Source: an uncultured Prevotellaceae bacterium | GTDB lineage: Bacteria > Bacteroidota > Bacteroidia > Bacteroidales > Muribaculaceae | Reading direction: 5' to 3' | Assembly: GCA_947167995.1 (NCBI GenBank) | Contig: CAMVKS010000005.1 | Span: forward strand, 1 to 64,000 | Length of the DNA stretch: 64,000 nucleotides | Shown: positions 44,220 to 50,805 of the stretch, one piece after another | Position numbering within the stretch: the stretch's first letter is position 1 | How the letters are laid out: the number at the start of each line of letters is the position of its first letter | Program-made: the position numbers and the translations under genes | The notes under the pieces: generated by a model | What the model saw: the letters and a program-made list of their open reading frames with translations, nothing else | What the model was told of the DNA's origin: nothing | The model's database searches: none

Positions 44220-45234
44220 TCGCATCAAGTGTTCCAACGCGGCTCAACTTATCACTCAATACTGTGAACTATGAACTAAAATAATCTTGTCCAAAAGTCG
44301 TCTATTTTGACTTGGTACTCAAAAATTATCTTCTTGAGAATTGAATATTTTTCTGGCTCTAATAATTTGACTTGGGGAAAAGGGGGTGGAATAGGGCAGG
44401 GTGGCGGTGTGATGATTCCACTCTGATCTTGTGCTTCAATTCTCAGGGATATTTTTCCGTGTCGAGAACTTGATAATATGAGATTAGAGGGCTCCTGGAC
44501 CACCAGAAAAAACGCTAAAACAGCCTTCGAATAGCCACTGATAAGTAATTAAGGCTTAATGGTAACACATTATACTGTTATTTTGGCCTAAAAAGTCTCG
44601 ATCTTGCACTTTTCTGGGTAGTTTTCATGACTGTTTTGTTGTTGATGGCAATGGAGGGTAAACATGTTGATAATGGAGTATTTACCTAACTATAACACCT
44701 GATTTTAACCGCTTTTTAACGCGCTGAGAATCTAAAATTTGTATAATTGGCAGCAATCTTGATTTTTAAGACGAGGAATTCCGTTTTCTTATAAAAATGG
44801 TAAGTTTACCATTTGGCGTTTACCAAAGTTAATCAAAGGGTAGGGCATTGGTTTTGCAAAGCGAAACAGGAAATTCGACTATTCGAAACGTCAATTTTGT
44901 GCCTCATGGCAAATGTCAATTCTTGAATTTGCGTTTTTAAAGTTTGCGAATGGGAATAATTTAACGATTAACAATTCTTTACAAATCGGGTATTGGCATG
45001 AAAATCAGACAAATAGCTATGGCAATGTATATAGTTTGGCCAAGAAAATGGGCTGTTTCTGGCGTTTGGGCTTGTTTTGAGGTTTTATTTAAGAGTTAAG
45101 TGGTTAAAAACGAGTGTGATATTGACAATATATTAAAGTGTATCTTTAATATATATATCCTATGCTTCGGGTTCGGATTTTAAACAGCTATTTTCGGAAT
45201 AAAAAATGTAAATTCTAAGATTTGTGTCTAAAAA

Positions 45235-45266
45235 TTTGGTTTTTTCAACAGCTTGCCTTAAATTTG
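45235..45266 (+). promoter_or_regulatory. Promoter of the XRE regulator gene
   Basis: TTTG at 45235-45238 and TAAATTTG at 45259-45266, separated by 20 nt, match the Bacteroidota consensus. The -7 element ends 32 nt before the ATG at 45299. Confidence 0.75.
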
Positions 45267-45298
45267 CAAACGAAAAATTTGTAATTGTTAATCGCATT

Positions 45299-45829
45299 AT
45301 GGACATAATTTCGCGCTTAAAATTGTTCTTGGAGCAAAATGGAATCTCTAATTCACAGTTTGCCGACACCTGTGGGATTCCTCGCCCCACTCTCTCACAA
45401 CTACTCAATGGACGCAATAAAAAAGTGAGTGACGAGGTGATTTCAAAGATTCACGTGGCCTATCCGGCTCTTAATATTATGTGGCTGATGTTCGGTGACG
45501 GCGATATGTTTGTCGATAACGTTCCTGGTTCGTTCGAAAATAGTGATGCGCAAAACTTGTCCAAAACTCCACACGATGGCAATCGATTTTTTGGTGCCGC
45601 AAGTGATGATTTGCAGCCATCGTCGGCAAGACGTCAGCAGCAGTCTATAAGTTTTGAAGAGCAAAATCCTGCGCCTCGCCGCCCCGCTTCCACCCCGCTG
45701 AGTGACACAATTCAGAACATCGCAAAGTCGGTTGGACGAGGTGCCCAGCCGTCAGGGCGACGACAAATCGTCAATATCATGATATTCTACGACGATAATT
45801 CTTTTGAGTCAATCACCCCCATGCGTTGA
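45299..45829 (+). CDS. XRE-family helix-turn-helix regulator
   Basis: A 176-residue DNA-binding protein. The helix-turn-helix is at residues 1-60: RLKLFLEQNGISNSQFADTCGIPRPTLSQLLNGRNKKVSDEVISKI, followed by NIMWLMFGDGDMF, a sequence seen in many Bacteroidota XRE proteins. Residues 75-150 are low-complexity and polar (rich in Ser, Gln, Pro), and the end RRQIVNIMIFYDDNSFESITP may form a small strand pair. The start at 45299 is supported by the promoter 32 nt upstream; an earlier ATG at 45224 would precede the promoter. Targets are unknown. It lies alone between the gene-free region and dnaN. Confidence 0.82.
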   Translation: MDIISRLKLFLEQNGISNSQFADTCGIPRPTLSQLLNGRNKKVSDEVISKIHVAYPALNIMWLMFGDGDMFVDNVPGSFENSDAQNLSKTPHDGNRFFGAASDDLQPSSARRQQQSISFEEQNPAPRRPASTPLSDTIQNIAKSVGRGAQPSGRRQIVNIMIFYDDNSFESITPMR

Positions 45830-46070
45830 TTGTTGATTCTTTCCTTTTAAGACATGTTGAGTTGTTGGTGCCCGGCACGCAGTGCGTCGCGCCGGAGGTT
45901 CGTCGCGCTCATAGTGCATTATCTCCAAAGTCTCTCTCGCCCGAAATGCGTGGAGCCCATAGTTATCCTTAGCAATTCATAGTTATTCATAGTCATTCAT
46001 AGTTATTCTTAGTCATTCTTAGTTATTCCTATCTATTCCTATCTATTCCTATCTATTCCTATCTATTCCT
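45830..46070. repeat. Intergenic region with eleven-unit 10-bp tandem repeat
   Basis: 45961-46070 consists of eleven decamers, first AGTTATTCAT/AGTTATTCTT types and then five identical or near-identical ATCTATTCCT types. The part before it (45850-45955) contains a GC-rich patch with short inverted segments (GCGTCGCGCC) and no gene. The decamer family is the same as at 34751-34810. Confidence 0.85.
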
Positions 46071-46145
46071 ATCCCCTCTTCCCCTGTTGAAAAAATCTTG
46101 AGCATTTTTTTTATATAAATACTATAATATTTTTAAAAAAAGAAT

Positions 46146-46153
46146 TAACTTTG
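46146..46153 (+). promoter_or_regulatory. Possible -7 element of dnaN
   Basis: TAACTTTG fits the Bacteroidota -7 consensus and lies 52 nt before the dnaN ATG. No TTTG is found at the -33 distance. Confidence 0.5.
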
Positions 46154-46205
46154 TAGGTTAATAATAATCCCATAGAAAAATTATAATATTAAACATATAT
46201 AAAAA

Positions 46206-47327
46206 ATGAAATTCAACATTCAAAGTAAGCTGTTATTCACTCACTTGCAGGCAGTGAGTAAAGTGGTTAACTCCAAAAACACCATCTCTATTCTCGACAA
46301 TTTCCTGTTCAACTTGACGGGTGACACTTTGGTCATCACAGCAAGCGACCAGGAAACCACTCTCACAACTCAGGTGGAAGTGACTAACGCCGAGGGTAAA
46401 GGAAAGTTTGCCGTTGGTGTGAAAGAAATTCTTGACATGCTAAAGGAACTTCCCGATCAGGGGTTGTCGGTTGATATCAACGACCAGAATTTGGCTATCA
46501 ACATCACTTACATGAACGGTGAGTTCAACTTTATAGGCATTAACGGTAATGAGTTCCCGGTAAAGTCGCAGCCCGAAGGCGATGTCAGCACTCTCATATT
46601 GCCAGCACAGAAGGTGGCAAGAGGAATTCAACAGACAGTTTTTGCCGTTGGAACCGAGTCGTTGCGACCCATGATGATGGGTATCTACTGGGATATCAAG
46701 CCCGAAGAGATAGCTTTTGTCTCTACCGACACTCACAAGCTCGTGCGCTTCCGTGAGTTGGGACTCGCTACAGGACTTGAGAGGTCGTTCATATTACCAA
46801 CCAAGCCAGCAACTATCCTGGCAAGCATCCTCGACAAGCAGGAAGGCGATGTGAAAATTACTATCGATTCTAAGAGTGCCACTTTTGAGAGTGCCGAGTA
46901 CAGTATGTCTTGCCGCTTTGTCAATGGTCGTTATCCTAATTACAACTCGGTAATCCCACAGGACAACCAGTACACTCTCACTATCGACCGATTGACAATG
47001 CTTGCAGCCATCAAGCGTGTGTCGGTGACAGCAAGCCCTGGAGGTCTTGTGAAGTTTGACCTCAAGGAGAACCAGATTCATCTTTCTACTCAGGACATCG
47101 ACTACTCCAAGTCGAGCGAGGAAGTTGTTTCGTGCGATTATACTGGCGCCGAAATGCTCATTGGCTTCAACGACGACAATATCATCGATGTGCTCAACAA
47201 CATCGGTAATGACATGGTGACTGTGGAACTCATGGATCCTTCACGTGCCGGCATCTTCAAGCCCGCCGAGCAACGTGAGAACGAAGACCTTCTCGTGCTG
47301 CTCATGCCAATGATGGTAATGGCTTAA
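46206..47327 (+). CDS. dnaN: DNA polymerase III beta subunit (sliding clamp)
   Basis: Dimeric ring clamp that tethers polymerase III to DNA. The 373-residue protein has the three similar clamp domains (about 1-120, 128-245, 250-373), starting MKFNIQSKLLFTHLQAVSKVVNSKNTISILDN and ending EDLLVLLMPMMVMA, with the family-typical hydrophobic C-terminus. YMNGEFNFIGINGNEFP and CRFVNGRYPNYNSVIP are recognisable clamp segments. It is followed by a 7-bp tandem repeat and a DnaQ-like exonuclease gene, an order common in Bacteroidota. No dnaA is present, so this is not evidence for the replication origin. Confidence 0.96.
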   Translation: MKFNIQSKLLFTHLQAVSKVVNSKNTISILDNFLFNLTGDTLVITASDQETTLTTQVEVTNAEGKGKFAVGVKEILDMLKELPDQGLSVDINDQNLAINITYMNGEFNFIGINGNEFPVKSQPEGDVSTLILPAQKVARGIQQTVFAVGTESLRPMMMGIYWDIKPEEIAFVSTDTHKLVRFRELGLATGLERSFILPTKPATILASILDKQEGDVKITIDSKSATFESAEYSMSCRFVNGRYPNYNSVIPQDNQYTLTIDRLTMLAAIKRVSVTASPGGLVKFDLKENQIHLSTQDIDYSKSSEEVVSCDYTGAEMLIGFNDDNIIDVLNNIGNDMVTVELMDPSRAGIFKPAEQRENEDLLVLLMPMMVMA

Positions 47328-47362
47328 GAGTTCTGAGTTCTGAGTTTTGAGTTCTGAGTTTT
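47328..47362. repeat. Five-unit 7-bp tandem repeat
   Basis: Five exact-phase copies of GAGTTCT / GAGTTTT begin immediately after the dnaN stop codon. Confidence 0.85.
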
Positions 47363-47402
47363 TTAAGTATTTAGTTCTAAATTTTTTTAGAAACGGTTCT
47401 TT

Positions 47403-48200
47403 ATGCAACTTAATTTAAAACGCCCTATCATCTTCTTTGACCTGGAGACGACAGGGCTTAATATCACTAAGGACAAGATAGTTGAGATTTCGCTCATCAA
47501 GGTTTATCCTGATGGACGAGAGGAAGAGAAGACACGGCGCCTCAACCCAGAGATGCACATCCCTGAGCAGGCTACGGCAGTGCACGGCATTCACGACGAG
47601 GATGTGAAAGAATGCCCTACTTTTAAGCAGGTGTCGAAAAGTCTCGCTCAGATTTTTGAGGGATGCGACATAGGCGGCTTCAATAGCAACCGATTCGACA
47701 TTCCACTGCTGGCTCAGGAGTTTTTCAACGCTGGCATTAAGTTTGACTTCAACAAGTGCAAGTTTGTTGACGTGCAGACTATCTTTCACAAGATGGAGCC
47801 AAGAAATCTCGTGGCTGCCTATAAGTTCTATTGCGGCAAGGAACTCGAAGATGCTCACTCGGCATGTGCCGACACTCGCGCCACACTTGAGGTGCTGAAA
47901 GCACAGCTCGACCGATATGGCGACGAGTTGCAAAACGACATTGAGTATCTTTCTAACTATTCGAGCCAGAACCGCAATGTGGACCTTGCAGGACGCATCA
48001 TCCGCAACGATCAGGGAGTAGTGGTGTTCAACTTCGGACAGCACAAAGGCGAGAGCGTGGAAGATGTTCTCACCAAGACGCCACAATACTACGACTGGAT
48101 TCAGAACCGTGACTTCGCCGAGGACACCAAAAATGTGCTCCGTGAAATCTACATCAAGATGAAGCAGCGCAACAGCACCGGAACGATACAATTTAAATAA
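47403..48200 (+). CDS. DnaQ-like 3'-5' exonuclease
   Basis: A 265-residue DEDDh exonuclease. Exo I is FFDLETTGLN (Asp13, Glu15), Exo II is around NSNRFDIPLL and Exo III is HSACADTRAT, giving the His and Asp of the DEDDh set. The C-terminal 75 residues (VVVFNFGQHKGESVEDVLTKTPQYYDWIQNRDF) resemble the extra domain of exonuclease X-like proteins. Such enzymes act as proofreading or repair nucleases; association with DnaN in one cluster suggests a replication role. It lies 75 nt after dnaN and 71 nt before coaBC. Confidence 0.9.
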   Translation: MQLNLKRPIIFFDLETTGLNITKDKIVEISLIKVYPDGREEEKTRRLNPEMHIPEQATAVHGIHDEDVKECPTFKQVSKSLAQIFEGCDIGGFNSNRFDIPLLAQEFFNAGIKFDFNKCKFVDVQTIFHKMEPRNLVAAYKFYCGKELEDAHSACADTRATLEVLKAQLDRYGDELQNDIEYLSNYSSQNRNVDLAGRIIRNDQGVVVFNFGQHKGESVEDVLTKTPQYYDWIQNRDFAEDTKNVLREIYIKMKQRNSTGTIQFK

Positions 48201-48271
48201 GGTGACTGAAAAAAGTGAGAGAAAAGAGGTGAGAGGAGAGGGAAGAGAAACACTTAACACTTATTGATTGA

Positions 48272-49477
48272 ATGTTGAAAGGAAAAAACATAATAGTGGG
48301 AATCACTGGCGGTATCGCTGCCTATAAGACAGCCTCGCTCGTGCGCCTTTTTGTGAAGGCTGGTGCCAGCGTGCAGGTGATAATGACACCTAACGCAAGG
48401 GAGTTTATCACGCCTGTAACACTCTCTACGCTAAGTGGCAAACCAGTTATTAGCGAATTCTTTACAGCTAACACCGGTCAGTGGAACAGCCATGTAGACT
48501 TAGGCCTCTGGGCCGACGCTATGGTCATAGCGCCTGCAACAGCCTCGACCATAGCCAAGATGGCACATGGCGTGGCCGACAACATGCTTGTAACCACCTA
48601 TCTCTCGGCTAAGGCACCTGTATTTGTCGCTCCAGCAATGGACCTCGACATGTTCAAGCACCCCACCACCACCCACAATCTTGACTTGTTGCGCAGCTAT
48701 GGCAACCACATCATCGAGCCTGCTGCCGGCGAACTTGCCAGTCACCTCATTGGCAAGGGACGCATGGAAGAGCCCGAGAAAATTTTTGAGGTGCTCGAGC
48801 GCTTTTTTGAACAAGGTCAAGACCTTGCAGGCAAGAAGGTCATGATTACGGCGGGCCCCACCTACGAAAAGATAGACCCCGTGCGCTTTATTGGTAATTT
48901 CTCGTCGGGGAAGATGGGATTTGCCCTTGCCGAGGAATGTGCCGCACGTGGCGCTGAAGTGACGTTGATTGCTGGACCTGTTGCCCTAAAGTCATCGTCG
49001 CCAGCTATCAAACGCATCGACGTGATGAGCGCTCAAGAGATGCACGACGTGGCTGTCAAGGAGTTCGCAACAAGCGATGTGGCTATTCTATGTGCTGCGG
49101 TTGCCGACTATACTGTGGAAAATGTCGCCGACCACAAAATCAAGCGTGAGAAGGACGAGATTCCTGTTATCCGGCTCAAGAAGAACCCCGACATCGCACG
49201 AGCCATCGGAGAGATGAAACAACCAGGTCAGATCACTGTGGGCTTCGCTCTTGAAACCGACAATGAGGTGGAGAATGCCAAGGGCAAATGCCAGCGCAAA
49301 AACCTCGACTTCATAGTTCTCAACTCACTGCAAAACAAAAACGCAGGCTTCCAGGTTGACACAAATGTCATCACCATCATCACCAGCGACGGCAAGGCAT
49401 TGGAATACCCCTGCAAACCCAAAACCGAGGTAGCCAAAGACATAGTTGACGTCTTGGTCAAAGATTATATAAAATAG
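48272..49477 (+). CDS. coaBC: Bifunctional phosphopantothenoylcysteine decarboxylase/synthase
   Basis: Joins cysteine to phosphopantothenate and decarboxylates the product, in coenzyme A synthesis. The 401-residue protein has an FMN-binding CoaC half (IIVGITGGIAAYKTASLVR, catalytic His in NSHVDLGLWADAMVIAPATAST, and APAMDLDMFKHP) and a CTP-dependent CoaB half from about residue 188 (KVMITAGPTYEKIDPVRFIGNFSSGKMG, AAVADYTV, KIKR). The canonical PxMN motif reads PAMD here; the Asn to Asp change may be normal in this lineage. A strong terminator follows. In related genomes a PorD/DUF4835 gene comes next, but here a 13-kb receptor region intervenes. Confidence 0.95.
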   Translation: MLKGKNIIVGITGGIAAYKTASLVRLFVKAGASVQVIMTPNAREFITPVTLSTLSGKPVISEFFTANTGQWNSHVDLGLWADAMVIAPATASTIAKMAHGVADNMLVTTYLSAKAPVFVAPAMDLDMFKHPTTTHNLDLLRSYGNHIIEPAAGELASHLIGKGRMEEPEKIFEVLERFFEQGQDLAGKKVMITAGPTYEKIDPVRFIGNFSSGKMGFALAEECAARGAEVTLIAGPVALKSSSPAIKRIDVMSAQEMHDVAVKEFATSDVAILCAAVADYTVENVADHKIKREKDEIPVIRLKKNPDIARAIGEMKQPGQITVGFALETDNEVENAKGKCQRKNLDFIVLNSLQNKNAGFQVDTNVITIITSDGKALEYPCKPKTEVAKDIVDVLVKDYIK

Positions 49478-49507
49478 AATTAATAATCTTTATATAATAA
49501 AGCTTCC

Positions 49508-49536
49508 AAATACCACGGCTCCGCCGTGGTATTTTT
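49508..49536. terminator. Intrinsic terminator after coaBC
   Basis: AAATACCACGGC pairs with GCCGTGGTATTT (49508-49534) around a 3-nt loop, giving a 12-bp stem flanked by A and T runs; it could work in both directions. Confidence 0.88.
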
Positions 49537-49544
49537 ATATCAAC

Positions 49545-49576
49545 ACCTTAACCGAAGTCAAGATTTTTGAAAAAAG
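49545..49576 (+). promoter_or_regulatory. Shared ECF-type promoter motif, copy A
   Basis: ACCTTAACC followed by TCAAGATTTTTGAAAAAAG, 48 nt before the sigma gene at 49625. Two further copies (53349-53380 and 57084-57115) precede receptor genes and differ at only one to three of 32 positions. Position and conservation suggest recognition by the sigma factor encoded directly downstream. A TACTTTTG box at 49579-49586 could act as a housekeeping -7 element. Confidence 0.6.
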
Positions 49577-49624
49577 TGTACTTTTGTGGTTTAGTAAATC
49601 GGTTTCTATGTGTATATATAGTGT

Positions 49625-50125
49625 ATGACACAACGAGAACTACAAGTTGAGCGGCTCTTTAAGCTGCATTACCGTGCGATGTATAGGCTGGCCAGCATAC
49701 TGCTGCACGACGATGACGAAAGCAAAGACATTGTGCACGATGTCTTTGCCAGGCTACTTGTGGAGCAAGTGGAGCTACATGAAGACACCGCTCAATCCTA
49801 TCTTTTATTAAGCGTGCGCAATAGGTGCATGAATGTGATTCGCAATCATAAAATCCACGACCAAGTACACCGTTACTTGTTATCGGCCTATGAGTTGGAA
49901 CACACTTCACCCGAAGATCTTGAGCATGAGATTGAAATGTTAAAAGTGGGTATTAACGAGTTATTTCCACCTATCTGTCGAGAGGTGATACGCTTGCATT
50001 TTACCGAGGGGGTGTCCTTCCGTGAAATCGCAGTGCGTTTGAATGTGAGCGAAACCACCATCTACAAGCACTTGCGCAACGCACTTGACCAATTACGTCA
50101 AACACTAAAAAAAGCAGAGCAATGA
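49625..50125 (+). CDS. ECF RNA polymerase sigma factor
   Basis: A 166-residue extracytoplasmic-function sigma factor. Region 2 is FKLHYRAMYRLASILLHDDDESKDIVHDVFARLL (residues 12-45) and region 4 is FPPICREVIRLHFTEGVSFREIAVRLNVSETTIYKHLRNALDQLRQTL (about 115-162), with the DNA-binding helix-turn-helix in the second part. It belongs to the Bacteroidota type usually paired with FecR-like anti-sigma factors and outer-membrane receptors. The stop overlaps the anti-sigma start (ATGA), giving a three-gene operon with the receptor at 50802. A motif shared with two other receptor genes lies upstream, consistent with self-regulation. Confidence 0.9.
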   Translation: MTQRELQVERLFKLHYRAMYRLASILLHDDDESKDIVHDVFARLLVEQVELHEDTAQSYLLLSVRNRCMNVIRNHKIHDQVHRYLLSAYELEHTSPEDLEHEIEMLKVGINELFPPICREVIRLHFTEGVSFREIAVRLNVSETTIYKHLRNALDQLRQTLKKAEQ

Positions 50126-50805
50126 ACAAGACCGATTTACTGTTCCAGATGCTGGACAATCCAGACCAATACAGCGAGGCACAATGGCAAGACATTCTTG
50201 CCAATGATGAGTGCCGCGAGCTCTATACGCTGATGGCAAAGACAAAGAGTGCCGCACAATCGTCGCAAATAACTGATGATGAAATTGATGCTGAATGGCA
50301 ACGCTTGTCTCAGTCAAAGCAAAACCATGCAACTATGATTCCTCTATGGCGCAAAATTGCCGCTGCTGCGGCTATCATGATAGCCGTGTTTGGGATCACC
50401 TATGCAGCCGTTCGCACTGGATTCTTTGGAATTGAGAAAATAATAAATATTAAGGAAACATCCCATAAAGAGGAAGTTGTTCCTACTGAAGAGAAAGAAC
50501 CCGCCATACAAGAAATATCGCAGGTTGCCGGCGAAAGCACCAAAGAAGCACCTGTCAAAACTGAACCGCGTCTCTATGACAATGTGCCACTGGAACAAAT
50601 ATTAACTGAGCTCTCGGCATACTATCATGTGGATGTGGAGTATAGCTCTGAAGATGTGCGCTCGCTGCGTTTATATTACCAATGGGAACCTGAATACTCG
50701 CTGGATAAAGTTATTGAAATGTTGTCACACTTTGAGACGTTCAATATTCATCGTGAGGGAGACAAACTGATTGTTGAATCATCATCACAGGAGGGCATGC
50801 AATGA
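50122..50805 (+). CDS. Short FecR-like anti-sigma factor
   Basis: A 227-residue single-pass inner-membrane protein. The cytoplasmic N-terminus (1-75) would hold the sigma factor; one membrane helix lies at IAAAAAIMIAVFGITYAAV (about 77-95). After a charged linker, the C-terminal 75 residues (LYDNVPLEQILTELSAYYHVDVEYSSEDVRSLRLYYQWEPEYSLDKVIEMLSHF) resemble the DUF4974/STN-like domain of FecR proteins. The central FecR domain of about 100 residues is absent, so the protein is shorter than usual (about 330). It is coupled by ATGA overlaps to both neighbours and would relay a signal from the receptor at 50802. Confidence 0.8.
   Translation: MNKTDLLFQMLDNPDQYSEAQWQDILANDECRELYTLMAKTKSAAQSSQITDDEIDAEWQRLSQSKQNHATMIPLWRKIAAAAAIMIAVFGITYAAVRTGFFGIEKIINIKETSHKEEVVPTEEKEPAIQEISQVAGESTKEAPVKTEPRLYDNVPLEQILTELSAYYHVDVEYSSEDVRSLRLYYQWEPEYSLDKVIEMLSHFETFNIHREGDKLIVESSSQEGMQ

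Larger units (their letters stand above)
43996..45234. other. Gene-free AT-rich region downstream of uvrA
   Basis: About 1.3 kb in which I find no credible gene on either strand. It holds the uvrA terminator, a 9-bp tandem repeat interrupted by a palindrome, a G-quadruplex motif at 44374-44401, and a perfect inverted repeat AAATGGTAA-GT-TTACCATTT at 44795-44814. The 44.4-45.2 kb part is AT-rich and featureless otherwise; it may be decayed sequence. Short frames here, such as 44276-44503 on the minus strand, have compositions and ends unlike real proteins. Confidence 0.5.

Noticed and set aside
44276..44503. Minus-strand frame of 75 codons
   Set aside because: Proline-rich low-complexity start arises from the G-rich G-quadruplex stretch; no promoter or recognisable domain.
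34751..46070. Short repeat arrays considered as CRISPR
   Set aside because: Units are 7-10 bp with no spacers and no cas genes are present.
46085..46102. Possible fourth copy of the ECF-type motif on the minus strand before dnaN (TCAAGATTTTTTCAA)
   Set aside because: It lacks the ACCTTAACC block and differs after the first 11 bases; it faces away from dnaN.
43996..46205. Replication origin near dnaN
   Set aside because: No DnaA boxes of the TTATCCACA type and no dnaA gene are seen; dnaN alone is not evidence in this phylum.
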